64,000 bases of DNA from Fastidiosipila sp964627125. Its GTDB lineage: Bacteria > Bacillota > Clostridia > Saccharofermentanales > Fastidiosipilaceae. Made by a program: the position numbers and the translations under genes. Below, in pieces: positions 24,018 to 33,515 of this stretch; position 1 is the first letter of the stretch, and each line of letters opens with the position of its first letter. The stretch lies in NCBI GenBank assembly GCA_964627125.1, contig CAZVJQ010000003.1:9470-73469 (forward strand), written 5' to 3'. Under the pieces are notes generated by a model that worked only from the letters and a program-made list of their open reading frames with translations, was not told the DNA's origin and did not search any database.

Positions 24018-24977
24018 ATGATAGAAAATAATAGAGCAAATATTAAAATTAGTGAAAAGTCAGAAAATGAATCTCATGCAGTATTTGAGATTGAACCATT
24101 GAATAGAGGTTATGGTATAACCCTAGGTAATGCTTTAAGAAGAGTTTTACTTTCATCATTAGGTGGATCAGCTGTTACTGCTCTGAGAGTAGATGGTGTT
24201 TATCATGAATTTTCAACTGTCGATGGATTAGTTGAAGATATGACTGAAATTATTTTGAATGTTAAAGCTATCCGCGTAAAAATGCATGTAGATGGTCCTA
24301 AGACGGTTTATTTAAGTGTTGAAGAAGGACAAACAGGTGTTATTACAGCAGGTGATATCGTTCATGATGATGAGATCGAAATTATTAACCCTGACCAAGT
24401 AATTGCTACATTGAATGGTGAATCAAAAGTATTTATCGAATTCACTATTAGCTCAGGTTCAGGATACAATACTGCTGAAGAAAATAAATGGCCAAACCAA
24501 CCAATTGGTGTTATTGCAGTAGACTCAATCTTTACACCTATTAATAAGGTTAACTACAGCGTGGAAAATGCTCGTGTTGGTCAAGTAACTGACTTTGATA
24601 AATTAACATTAGAAATTTGGACTGATGGAAGTATTACAGCTGAAGATTCACTAAGTGAAGCAGCTAATGTATTAATCAACCAATTCTCACTATTCTTAGA
24701 CTTAACTGTTGAAGAAGAAGTAGAAGAAGTGCTTCCAGATCCAGAAGAAGAAGAACATAACGAATTGCTAGATACAGCTATTGAAGATATGGACTTCTCA
24801 GTAAGAACATACAACTGTTTAAAACGTGCATCAATTAATACAATTGGTCATTTAACAACAAGAACAGCTGATGACATGCTAAAAGTAAGAAACTTAGGTA
24901 GGAAGTCATTAGAAGAAATTGAATCAAAACTAGCAGAGATCGGCTTGGCATTAGCAAGTTCCTCTGCAGATAATTAA
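24018..24977 (+). CDS. rpoA: DNA-directed RNA polymerase subunit alpha
   Basis: Alpha dimerises to nucleate RNA polymerase assembly, and its C-terminal domain binds UP elements and activators. The 319 residues show the N-terminal domain with PLNRGYGITLGNALRRVLLS and the HEFSTVDGLVEDMTEIILN segment, an acidic Glu-rich linker near 235-250, and the C-terminal domain with IGHLTTRTADDMLKVRNLGR. GGGAGG precedes the ATG. Canonical position between rpsD and rplQ. Confidence 0.98.
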   Translation: MIENNRANIKISEKSENESHAVFEIEPLNRGYGITLGNALRRVLLSSLGGSAVTALRVDGVYHEFSTVDGLVEDMTEIILNVKAIRVKMHVDGPKTVYLSVEEGQTGVITAGDIVHDDEIEIINPDQVIATLNGESKVFIEFTISSGSGYNTAEENKWPNQPIGVIAVDSIFTPINKVNYSVENARVGQVTDFDKLTLEIWTDGSITAEDSLSEAANVLINQFSLFLDLTVEEEVEEVLPDPEEEEHNELLDTAIEDMDFSVRTYNCLKRASINTIGHLTTRTADDMLKVRNLGRKSLEEIESKLAEIGLALASSSADN

Positions 24978-25002
24978 AATTTTGCAGAAGAAGGAGTAAA
25001 AA

Positions 25003-25527
25003 ATGGCAGGTTATAGAAAACTAGGTCGCAGAAACGACATTAGAATGAGTATACTCAGCAACTTAACCACTGAACTAATCGTAAGTGGTAAAGTTAAAAC
25101 TACTGTAGATAGAGCGAAAGAAGTTCAAAAAATTGCAGAAAAATTAATTTCAGATGCTGCAAAAGAAGCTGATAATTTCACTACAAGAGAAGTTTTAACA
25201 TCAAGTGCTAAGAGAGATAAAGATGGTAAGAAGATTCTTTCAGAAGAAACTTCAAAGGGTGGTAATACATTCCACAAGGTAACTAGAGTTCTAGATACTA
25301 AAGAACAACAAGTTGATGAACCATCAAGATTAGCTGCACGTCGTCGTTCATTTAAATGGTTAAATAAATCAGTTAAAAAAGACGGTACAGTAATTAATCC
25401 AGCAAACATCTTATTTGATGAAGTTGCACCTCGCTACACAAACCGTAGTGGTGGTTACACAAGACTTATACCAACAGGAACACGTCGTGGTGATTCAGCT
25501 AAGATGTGTGTATTAGAATTAGTATAA
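25003..25527 (+). CDS. rplQ: 50S ribosomal protein L17 with internal insertion
   Basis: L17 lies near the tunnel exit. The N-terminal part (YRKLGRRNDIRMSILSNLTT) and the C-terminal part (ILFDEVAPRYTNRSGGYTRL, ending TGTRRGDSAKMCVLELV) are typical. The total of 174 residues exceeds the usual 115-130 because about 50 residues, basic and Lys/Arg/Ser-rich, are inserted in the middle (roughly 65-125). The frame is uninterrupted across the insertion. The gene closes the superoperon; a strong terminator follows. Confidence 0.96.
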   Translation: MAGYRKLGRRNDIRMSILSNLTTELIVSGKVKTTVDRAKEVQKIAEKLISDAAKEADNFTTREVLTSSAKRDKDGKKILSEETSKGGNTFHKVTRVLDTKEQQVDEPSRLAARRRSFKWLNKSVKKDGTVINPANILFDEVAPRYTNRSGGYTRLIPTGTRRGDSAKMCVLELV

Positions 25528-25570
25528 TTTAAGACAAGTAAGTCTTGACAATGACAGAATAATTTATTTT

Positions 25571-25598
25571 AAGGTCAGGAGTAATCCTGACCTTTTTT
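25571..25598 (+). terminator. Strong intrinsic terminator after rplQ
   Basis: A perfect 10-bp stem (25571-25580 with 25585-25594) with a GTAA loop ends in six T. It closes the ribosomal superoperon just 18 bases before the ECF ATPase gene. Confidence 0.93.
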
Positions 25599-25615
25599 GA
25601 TAATATGGAGTCGCT

Positions 25616-27406
25616 TTGAAAGAAGATATTTTTAAACTTAAAAATGTTTCATACACATATGACTTGAACAGGAAGGATGCTAATCCTGCTGTTTATAATT
25701 TGAGTCTTAATGTTCCTCAAGCAAGTAAAATCTCAATTTTAGGTGCTAATGGATCAGGTAAATCTACATTAGCTAAGCTCATGAAGGCACTTCTTTTTCC
25801 ACAGGAGGGAGAGGTTTTATTGCTAGGTCATCCTAGTGACACTCAAGAGAGCTTAGAAATAGTTCATAGCACAGTTGGTATGGTTTTCCAAAATCCAGAT
25901 AATCAAATTGTTGGAACTATAGTTGAAGAAGATGTTGCATTTGGTCCTGAAAATATTGCCATGCCTAGAGAGAAGATGCTAGAGCTAATTCCTCGTGCCA
26001 TCAAGGAAGTTGGTCTTGAAGGAATGGAAGATAGACAATCAGGTGAATTATCTGGAGGTCAGAAACAAAAACTAGCTATTGCAGGTACTCTTGCTATGGA
26101 ACCTAGAGTAATTATTCTAGATGAAGCTACTTCTATGCTTGATCCTAGATCTAGGAAAGAAGTCCTAGAAATCCTTGATAGATTAAACAAGGAAAAAGGT
26201 ATTAGCATAATCAATGTTACTCACCATATGGAAGAGCTTCAATTTGCAGATAACTTATTAGTAATGCACGATGGGCAAATGAGATATTCAGGCATGAATT
26301 ATGATTTTTATGTTGAAGACGACTTGCTCTATGAACTACACATGGAAAAACCTGATTATGTTTTAGTAGCTCAGGAGATTTTTAAATTACTAGATCATAA
26401 TTTTGAGGCAAGAGTATTACATACACCAACAACAGCTTCCCAAGAGATAAAAAATGCTCTGAGTATAGCGACTGAAGAGAAGTTAAATGAAGCAATCCAA
26501 CATTTAAGTAATATCCAAGACGAAGATGAACTCACTAAAGAACTTAATCCTGAAGTGATAGTTTCTGCCAAAAACTTATCTTATACATATAAAATTGAAG
26601 AGAAGTTCTCGGTGAAAGCATTAGACAATATTTCCTTCAAAATTAATAGAGGTGAGTTTATAGGTATCTGTGGAAGCACTGGTTCTGGTAAATCTACATT
26701 AGTTCAACATCTAAATGCACTAATCAAAATCCAAGAAGGGCAATTAGAAGTCTTAGGCTTAGATATGAGCAAGAAGGCTTCCATACCTGAAGTTAGAAAA
26801 CATTTAGGAATGGTAATGCAATACCCTGAAGATCAATTATTTGAAGATAATATTTATGATGAAGTGGCATTTGGTCCTAAGCAAATGAAGTGGTCAAAAG
26901 AAGAAATAGATGCATCAGTTAAAGAATCCTTAGAAGTTTTGTCACTTGATGATTTAGGATTAGATAGATCACCATTTTCATTATCTGGTGGTCAGCAAAG
27001 AAGATTAGCAATCGCTGGAATTTTAGCAATGAAGCCTGATATTTTAGTATTAGATGAGCCTGCTGCAGGACTAGATCCACTAGCTAAGCAAGAACTATAT
27101 GCGATATTAAAGGATTTAGAAAAAACAGGAGTAAGCATAATAATGATTTCACACAGCATGGATGATATCAGCAAGCTTGCAGAAAAAGTACTATTATTGC
27201 ATGAGGGTAAAGCTCTAGCGTATGAAACAGTAGAGAATACTTTTGCCAATGAAGATTTAATTGAAAGAGCAGCACTAGATTTACCAGCTCTAATGGATTT
27301 TGCAAAACTATTTAGAGATAAATATGAAGACATTAATATAGTAAAATTTAGAGCAAATAAATTAGCACAAGAATTACTTACACTAGAACTTGAAAGTAGA
27401 AATTAG
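25616..27406 (+). CDS. Fused EcfA1-EcfA2 ATPase of an ECF transporter
   Basis: ECF transporters import vitamins and metals using two ATPases, EcfT and an exchangeable S component. Here both ATPases form one 596-residue chain. Domain 1 (about 1-280) has Walker A GANGSGKST, the signature LSGGQKQKLAIAG and Walker B VIILDEATSMLDPRS. Domain 2 (about 314-596) has GSTGSGKST, LSGGQQRRLAIAG and ILVLDEPAAGLDP. A linker of about 35 residues, rich in Glu and Asn, joins them. In most Gram-positives these are two adjacent genes in this very location. The start is a TTG with GGAG five bases upstream. Confidence 0.93.
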   Translation: MKEDIFKLKNVSYTYDLNRKDANPAVYNLSLNVPQASKISILGANGSGKSTLAKLMKALLFPQEGEVLLLGHPSDTQESLEIVHSTVGMVFQNPDNQIVGTIVEEDVAFGPENIAMPREKMLELIPRAIKEVGLEGMEDRQSGELSGGQKQKLAIAGTLAMEPRVIILDEATSMLDPRSRKEVLEILDRLNKEKGISIINVTHHMEELQFADNLLVMHDGQMRYSGMNYDFYVEDDLLYELHMEKPDYVLVAQEIFKLLDHNFEARVLHTPTTASQEIKNALSIATEEKLNEAIQHLSNIQDEDELTKELNPEVIVSAKNLSYTYKIEEKFSVKALDNISFKINRGEFIGICGSTGSGKSTLVQHLNALIKIQEGQLEVLGLDMSKKASIPEVRKHLGMVMQYPEDQLFEDNIYDEVAFGPKQMKWSKEEIDASVKESLEVLSLDDLGLDRSPFSLSGGQQRRLAIAGILAMKPDILVLDEPAAGLDPLAKQELYAILKDLEKTGVSIIMISHSMDDISKLAEKVLLLHEGKALAYETVENTFANEDLIERAALDLPALMDFAKLFRDKYEDINIVKFRANKLAQELLTLELESRN

Positions 27407-27415
27407 GAGTTAAAG

Positions 27416-28216
27416 TTGGGAAATACAGTCATAGGAGCTTATCAAGCTGGAGATTCCTTAATACATAGATTAGATCCAAGATTAAAACTAGTCCTATCGC
27501 TAGTTTTAATGATACTTGTATTCTTCTTGAGCTCACCTTTAAGCTTAGGACTCTTTGCAATATTTGTATTTGCTCTACTCATCCTATCTGAAGTAAACAT
27601 TAAGACAATCTGGCTAGCATTAAGACCAATCATTTTTATCCTATCTATAATCTTCTTACTAAATATATTTACAGTCCCTGGTGAGATAATTTGGTCATGG
27701 CGATTTCTATCAATAAGTAGAGAAGGTTTAAACTCTGCTATCCTAGTCAGTGTTAGACTTATTCTTCTAACTTTTCAAACAAGTATTTTAATCAGCTTCA
27801 CGACTAGTGCTCTATTATTAGCAGACTCTATTGAATCACTACTAAGACCATTAAAAAGATTTAATGTGCCAGTAGATGATTTTGCCCTAATGATTTCAAT
27901 TGCATTAAGATTTATTCCAACTCTTTCTGAAGAAGCAAATAAAATACTTAAAGCACAATCTGCTAGAGGTGCAAATCTAGATACAGGTAAGTTCATAGAT
28001 AGAGTTAAAGGTATTTTGAGTATATTAGTTCCCCTATTTGTAAACTCAATTAAGAGAGCAGATGAACTCGCTATTGCTCTTGAAGCTAGAGGTTATGGTA
28101 CAACTGAGAATAAGACTAAATATAAACCATTAGTATTTGAAAGAAAAGATTTGTATTTCGCATTATTTTCTCTCGCAGTGGTCATAGCGGTTATAGTTCT
28201 GGAGGTTATATTCTAA
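27416..28216 (+). CDS. ecfT: ECF transporter transmembrane subunit EcfT
   Basis: EcfT is the membrane scaffold joining the ATPases to S components. The 266 residues have about five membrane segments, the GDSLIHRLDPRLKL N-terminus, and the two Ala-Arg-Gly coupling motifs, in QSARGANLD and LEARGYGTT. The start is a TTG after AGGAG that overlaps the stop of the ATPase gene. No S component is encoded nearby, which suits a group II module serving S components encoded elsewhere. Confidence 0.95.
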   Translation: MGNTVIGAYQAGDSLIHRLDPRLKLVLSLVLMILVFFLSSPLSLGLFAIFVFALLILSEVNIKTIWLALRPIIFILSIIFLLNIFTVPGEIIWSWRFLSISREGLNSAILVSVRLILLTFQTSILISFTTSALLLADSIESLLRPLKRFNVPVDDFALMISIALRFIPTLSEEANKILKAQSARGANLDTGKFIDRVKGILSILVPLFVNSIKRADELAIALEARGYGTTENKTKYKPLVFERKDLYFALFSLAVVIAVIVLEVIF

Positions 28217-29013
28217 TGCAAGTCAATGAGGGCAGAAGAATAGCACTTTTAACTCAATATGTAGGAACTAATTATTTTGGTTGGCAAAGGCAAAAGTCAG
28301 CCCCAAGCATACAAGCAACACTAGAAGAAGCAATTTCCAAACTCACAGGGGAAGATATTAAAATTGTAGGTTGCAGTAGAACTGATGCAGGCGTACATGC
28401 GCTCCAGCATGTTTCGCATTTCGATACAGATTTTAAAATGCCTATGGAAAAAATTCATTTAGCTCTAAATGCTCTACTTCCTGATGAAATAGTTGTATTA
28501 GATGCAGCGAGAGTTGCTGATAATTTTAATTCAAGATTTAACCCAATTGCCAAGAAATATTCATATTATATTTGGAATAATAATCATAGGAATGCATTCA
28601 TAAGCGCATACTCTATTCAAGAGAGTAGAGAGCTTGATTTTGATGCTATGCATGAAGCTGCTAGTTATTTTATTGGCGAACATGATTTTAAGGGATTTAT
28701 GTCAACGGGATCTAGCGCTAAAACAACAGTAAGAGAAATTCTATCTTTAACTGTAAATGGTGAGGCTGGAGATTTAATCAGAATCGATGTAGAAGGCAAT
28801 GCATTCTTGTATAATATGGTAAGAATAATAGCTGGTACATTATTGTATGTGGGTTTAGGAAAGATTGATGCAAAATCAATTCCACAGATAATTTTGGAGG
28901 GTAGGAGAGAGGAAGCTGGGAAGACTTTGCCCGCGAAGGGATTGTTCTTAAACCGAGTCTACTATGAAGATTCTCCTTTTGAACAGTGGTATAATATGGA
29001 AAATTTTATTTAG
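28216..29013 (+). CDS. truA: tRNA pseudouridine synthase A (positions 38-40)
   Basis: TruA isomerises U38-U40 in the anticodon arm of tRNAs. The 265 residues have the catalytic Asp57 in CSRTDAGVHALQH, the N-terminal LTQYVGTNYFGWQRQ, and FLYNMVRIIAGTLLYVG near the C-terminus. It overlaps ecfT by one base; the rplQ-ecfA-ecfT-truA order is common in Gram-positives. The usual next genes, rplM and rpsI, are absent here; pncB follows instead. Confidence 0.97.
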   Translation: MQVNEGRRIALLTQYVGTNYFGWQRQKSAPSIQATLEEAISKLTGEDIKIVGCSRTDAGVHALQHVSHFDTDFKMPMEKIHLALNALLPDEIVVLDAARVADNFNSRFNPIAKKYSYYIWNNNHRNAFISAYSIQESRELDFDAMHEAASYFIGEHDFKGFMSTGSSAKTTVREILSLTVNGEAGDLIRIDVEGNAFLYNMVRIIAGTLLYVGLGKIDAKSIPQIILEGRREEAGKTLPAKGLFLNRVYYEDSPFEQWYNMENFI

Positions 29014-29031
29014 CAAATTGGAGGCACAATT

Positions 29032-30492
29032 TTGAAAAAATGGACAGATAAAAACAACATGAGCCTATTACTCGATTACTACGAGTTAACTATGTCCCAG
29101 GTGTATTTTAATGAGGGTAGACATGAGGATATAGTCTATTTTGACTTGTTCTTTAGAAGGTCACCAGATGGTGGTGCATACTCTATTATGGCTGGTTTAG
29201 AGCAAGCGATTGATGCAGTTAAAGATTTTAAATTTGATGATGAAGATATTGAGTACTTAAGAAGCTTGAATAATTTCTCAAATGAATTTTTAGACTATCT
29301 AGCGAATTTAGAATTAGCTTGTGACATTTGGGCTATACCTGAAGGGACACCAATTTTCCCTGCAGAGCCTTTAGTTAAGGTTAAAGGACCGCTTGTTCAT
29401 GCACAACTTATTGAGACTATTTTACTATTGAACATCAATCACCAAAGTTTAATCGCAACTAAGGCAAGTAGATTAGCTCATGTTGCTGAGGGGCGTGCAG
29501 TTGCTGAGTTTGGTGCTAGACGTGCACAAGGTTATGATGCAGCTGTATTAGGTGCTAGAGCCGCTTACATTGGTGGAGTTAATTCAACATCAGATACAAT
29601 GGCTGGACTTGCATTTGATGTTCCAGTATCAGGAACAATGGCACACAGTTTCATTCAGCTATATGACAGTGAATTTGAAGCATTTAGTGACTACGCAAGA
29701 TCATATCCAGATAGTACAATTTTATTAGTAGATACTTATAATGTTTTAAGACAGGGTGTTCCTAATGCAATTAGAGTTGCTAAGGAAGTTCTAGAGCCTA
29801 TGGGCAAGCGTTTGAAGGCAATTAGATTAGACTCAGGTGACTTAACTTACTTAAGTCAAGAAGCTAGAAAACTCTTAGATGATGCTGGTCTTGAAGACTG
29901 TAAGATTACAGTAAGTAACTCACTAGACGAATATGCTATTAGAGATTTAATCAGCAATGGTGCTAAGATTGATTCTTTCGGTGTTGGTGAAAGATTAATT
30001 ACATCTAGAAGTGAGCCTGTATTTGGTGGTGTATATAAATTAAGTGGTGTTGAAGAGGATGGAGTCGTAAGACCTACCATGAAGATATCTGAAAATGTCG
30101 CAAAAATTACTAATCCAGGCAGCAAGAAAGTTTATAGATTCTATAGCAATGACACGGGTAAAGCTATTGCCGACCTAATCACCCTAGATGATGAAGTGAT
30201 TGATGAGAGTCAACCATATGTATTATTTGACCCTGAAGCTACTTGGAAGAGAAAAACTGCTGAGAACTTCACAGCTAGACCGCTATTAGAGCAAATCTTT
30301 GATAAAGGTGAATTAGTTTATGAGTCACCATCAATTGAGCAAATTAAAAACTATAGTACAAGAGAGAAGAGTGCGCTTTGGCCATCAATAATGAGGCTAG
30401 ATACTCCACAAACTTACTATGTCGACTTGTCTGAGAAACTATGGGATCTCAAGAATGAGTTGCTTCATGAATTAAGCGCTCAGAGCAAATAA
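29032..30492 (+). CDS. pncB: Nicotinate phosphoribosyltransferase
   Basis: PncB salvages nicotinate to nicotinate mononucleotide for NAD synthesis. The 486 residues show the family's LLLDYYELTMSQVYF start, the catalytic-site segment EFGARRAQGYDAA and AYIGGVNSTSD, SGTMAHSFIQ with the conserved His, and IRLDSGDL. The length fits the Gram-positive type. The start is a TTG within a small hairpin that has the GGAGG in its loop. A vitamin-uptake module lies just upstream, but no niacin S component is seen. Confidence 0.95.
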   Translation: MKKWTDKNNMSLLLDYYELTMSQVYFNEGRHEDIVYFDLFFRRSPDGGAYSIMAGLEQAIDAVKDFKFDDEDIEYLRSLNNFSNEFLDYLANLELACDIWAIPEGTPIFPAEPLVKVKGPLVHAQLIETILLLNINHQSLIATKASRLAHVAEGRAVAEFGARRAQGYDAAVLGARAAYIGGVNSTSDTMAGLAFDVPVSGTMAHSFIQLYDSEFEAFSDYARSYPDSTILLVDTYNVLRQGVPNAIRVAKEVLEPMGKRLKAIRLDSGDLTYLSQEARKLLDDAGLEDCKITVSNSLDEYAIRDLISNGAKIDSFGVGERLITSRSEPVFGGVYKLSGVEEDGVVRPTMKISENVAKITNPGSKKVYRFYSNDTGKAIADLITLDDEVIDESQPYVLFDPEATWKRKTAENFTARPLLEQIFDKGELVYESPSIEQIKNYSTREKSALWPSIMRLDTPQTYYVDLSEKLWDLKNELLHELSAQSK

Positions 30493-30529
30493 GATATAAA
30501 CTGAAAATAAGGAAAATTTAGGAAGAGGA

Positions 30530-32691
30530 ATGAAAAACATGTCAGAAGTTGAAGGAAATATTGTTGAGGAAAAGGAAACTTTTTATATCACAACTCCAAT
30601 TTATTACCCAAGTAATAATTTACACATTGGGCATTCATATACAACTGTAGCTGCAGACGCTATCGCGCGTTTCCAAAGATTACAGGGTAAAGATGTAATG
30701 TTCTTAACTGGTGTAGATGAGCATGGTCAAAAGATACAAGACACTGCTAAATCTAGAGGTATGGAGCCACAAGCCTATGTAGATATGATGGCTGATGGGA
30801 TTAAAGATCTATGGAAATTAATGAATATCAGTTATGACAAGTTTATTCGTACAACAGATAAAGAACATGAAGAAACTGTTCAAGCTATTTTCCAAAAGCT
30901 CTATGACNNNNNNNNNNNNNNNNNNNNNNNNNNNNNNNNNNNNNNNNNNNNNNNNNNNNNNNNNNNNNNNNNNNNNNNNNNNNNNNNNNNNNNNNNNNNN
31001 NNNNNNNAACAGATAAAGAACATGAAGAAACTGTTCAAGCTATTTTCCAAAAGCTCTATGACCAAGGTGATATATATAAAGGTTATTATGAAGGTTGGTA
31101 TTGTAAATCTTGTGAGTCTTTCTGGACTGAATCTCAATTAGTAGATGGACTTTGCCCAGATAGTGGTGATAAAGTTATTTTAACTCAAGAAGAATCGTAC
31201 TTTTTCAAATTGAGTAAATATGGTGATAGGGTATTGGAATTATATGAAAATAATCCAGACTTCTTGAAACCAGATCGCTCCAGACATGAGATGAGTAATT
31301 TTATTAAAGAAGGTCTAGATGATTTAGCTGTAAGTAGAACTAGTTTTGACTGGGGAATTGAAGTTCCTTTCGATACAAATCACGTAATTTATGTTTGGGT
31401 AGATGCTTTAATTAACTATATTAGTGCATTAGGATTCCCAGAAGATAAAGATGGTTTATTTAATAAATATTGGCCAGCAAATATTCATTTAGTAGGTAAG
31501 GAAATTGTTCGTTTCCATACTGTAATTTGGCCAGCAGTTTTAATGGCATTAGATATTGAAGTGCCGAACCGAGTATTCGCTCATGGTTGGTTATTACTTA
31601 ACGATAGTAAGATGAGTAAGTCCAAGGGTAATGTTGTAGACCCACTAGAACTAAGCAACAGATATGGTGTAGATGCAGTGCGATATTTCTTATTAAGAGA
31701 AGTCTCATTTGGTTCTGATGGTAACTTTACTAATGAAGCACTTGTTGAAAGAATTAACTCAGACCTAGCAAATGACTTAGGAAATCTACTAAGTAGAAGT
31801 ACTTCCATGGTCAACAAATACTTCGATGGTGTATTGCCTGAAACTCGTGAAGCAAGTGATTTCGACCAAGAGTTACGTGATTTAGCAGCTCAAGTTTTAG
31901 AGTCATCAAGTGAGCATTTAGAGCAGATGCAGTTTAGTAAGAGTTTAGAAGATATCTGGACACTAGTTAGACGTGCAAATAAATACATTGATGAGACTGA
32001 GCCATGGATCTTGGCAAAAGATGAATCCAATCAAGCCAAACTTGCAAATGTCTTAGCTCATTTATGTGAAGCACTGAGAGTTGTTGCAGTATTGATTTAT
32101 CCATTCATGCCAGATTCTTCTGCAGCTATATTAGAAGGACTAGGGAAAAAAAATAATATTTCTCTAAATGATGCAGAATTCGGTGAATTTGTAAGCAATA
32201 AGACAATTGAACAAGTACAACCACTATTCCCAAGATTAGATATGAAGGAAGAGATGGCTTGGTTAGATGCAATGATTAATCGTCAAAAAGAAGCTGCTGC
32301 TAAGTTTAAAGGAAACGCAGATAGTTCTGAAGCTAAGGATGAAGCTGAAGTAGAAGAGGTGCAAGAAATCGAATTCGATGACTTCACTAAGCTTGATTTA
32401 CAAGTAGCTACAGTTTTAGAGTGTGTTAAACATCCAGATGCAGATAGACTAATACAATTTACTTTAGAACTAGCAAATTCTGAGAAGAGAACTGTAGTAT
32501 CTGGATTAGCAGAGCACTATGAAGCAGAAGATTTAATAGGTAAGCAAGTAGTTCTTCTAGCAAATCTAAAACCAAGAAAGATTAGAGGTGTTATGAGTCA
32601 GGGAATGATTCTTAGTGCTGAAAATTCAGATGGTTCATTAGTTCTACTAGAGCCAAGTAAAGAAACCGAGTCTGGAGCTCAAATTGGATAA
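30530..32691 (+). CDS. metG: Methionyl-tRNA synthetase, interrupted by a scaffold gap
   Basis: MetG charges tRNA-Met. HIGH is at residues 32-35, KMSKSKGN lies in the second part, a zinc-knuckle CKSCESFW/LCPDSGD follows the gap, and a fused C-terminal tRNA-binding domain (KLDLQVATVLECVKHPDADR) completes it. A 100-N run at 30908-31007 interrupts the frame, and the frames on its two sides differ. The 55 bases before the gap equal the 55 after it. If the Ns and one copy are removed, codon GAC at 30905 joins CAA at 31063 in frame, giving LYDQGDIYKGYYEGWYC as expected for MetG, and a 668-residue intact protein. Coordinates include the false insert. It overlaps tatD by eight bases. Confidence 0.95.
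30853..31062. other. Assembly gap: 100 N flanked by identical 55-bp sequence
   Basis: Bases 30853-30907 and 31008-31062 are identical, and 30908-31007 are all N. Exactly 100 N is a common scaffold placeholder, and a shared end of fixed odd length such as 55 fits contig ends overlapping by the assembler k-mer. Collapsing the overlap restores the metG frame, so no sequence appears to be missing. Confidence 0.93.
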
Positions 32692-33505
32692 TTTAGATAA
32701 TAGTTTAAATTTAACACTCTTCGATACACATGCTCACTTAAATGATCCTAATTTATTTGAGAAGCGTCATGAACTTGTTGAAAGGGCAGAGGCAAGAGGA
32801 GTAAAATATATTAATGTAGTTGGATATGACATTGAAAGTTCACTGACAGCTGTAAAAATTGCAGCTGAATTTGAAAATGTATATGCAATTATTGGTATTC
32901 ATCCACACGATGCTCAAGAGTGGGATGAAGATGCTGAGAATATATTTAGAGAATTATTAGAAGAAAAAGAAAAGAATAAAATAGTAGCTATCGGTGAAAT
33001 TGGTTTTGATCTACACTTTGATGATCGCCAATCTGATGAAGTACAAATTAGTGCATTTTTAGGGCAAATGAAACTGGCTTATGATTATGAATTAGCTGTT
33101 TCTATACATTCAAGGGATGCTAGTGAGTTGACTTTGGCCAAATTGGAAGAGATTAGAGAAGAAGGCTATTTGAGAGATAAGCCTGGTGTAATACACTGCT
33201 TCGACTACGATACAACAGTAGCTAAGGAATTTCAAAAATATGATTTCTTGTTCGGAGTTGATGGACCCGTCACATTTAAGAATGGTGCAGACAAGAGAGA
33301 GTTAGTTAAGTATTTAGATGCGAGTGAAATTTTACTAGAAACTGATTGCCCATATATGGCGCCAGAACCATTTAGAGGCAAGCAGAATGAACCGAGCTTG
33401 CTATTTGAAATTGCTAAGAAAATTGCTGATGAAAAAGAAATGGGTATAGTAGAATTAGCAAGAATAACAAGCGAGAATGGTAAGAAAATTTTTAAGATTA
33501 ATTAG
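32684..33505 (+). CDS. tatD: TatD-family metal-dependent hydrolase
   Basis: TatD proteins are metal-dependent DNases, with reported roles in DNA quality control and tRNA-linked processing. The 273 residues form a TIM barrel with HxH (H16, H18) in FDTHAHLND, IGIHPHDA, GEIGFDLHFDD, SIHSRDA and the late ETDCPYMAPEPFRGK. The start is a TTG at 32684, seven bases after GGAG, and overlaps the end of metG, a pairing seen in many Gram-positives. Confidence 0.95.
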   Translation: MDNLDNSLNLTLFDTHAHLNDPNLFEKRHELVERAEARGVKYINVVGYDIESSLTAVKIAAEFENVYAIIGIHPHDAQEWDEDAENIFRELLEEKEKNKIVAIGEIGFDLHFDDRQSDEVQISAFLGQMKLAYDYELAVSIHSRDASELTLAKLEEIREEGYLRDKPGVIHCFDYDTTVAKEFQKYDFLFGVDGPVTFKNGADKRELVKYLDASEILLETDCPYMAPEPFRGKQNEPSLLFEIAKKIADEKEMGIVELARITSENGKKIFKIN

Positions 33506-33515
33506 TGAGGGAAAG

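Noticed and set aside
30853..31062. Direct repeats as evidence of an insertion or target-site duplication
   Set aside because: The repeats flank exactly 100 N and removal restores a core gene; an assembly overlap explains everything.
31210..32691. A separate short metG gene starting after the gap
   Set aside because: It is the in-frame continuation of metG once the false gap is collapsed; the sequence from 31063 matches the MetG zinc-knuckle region.
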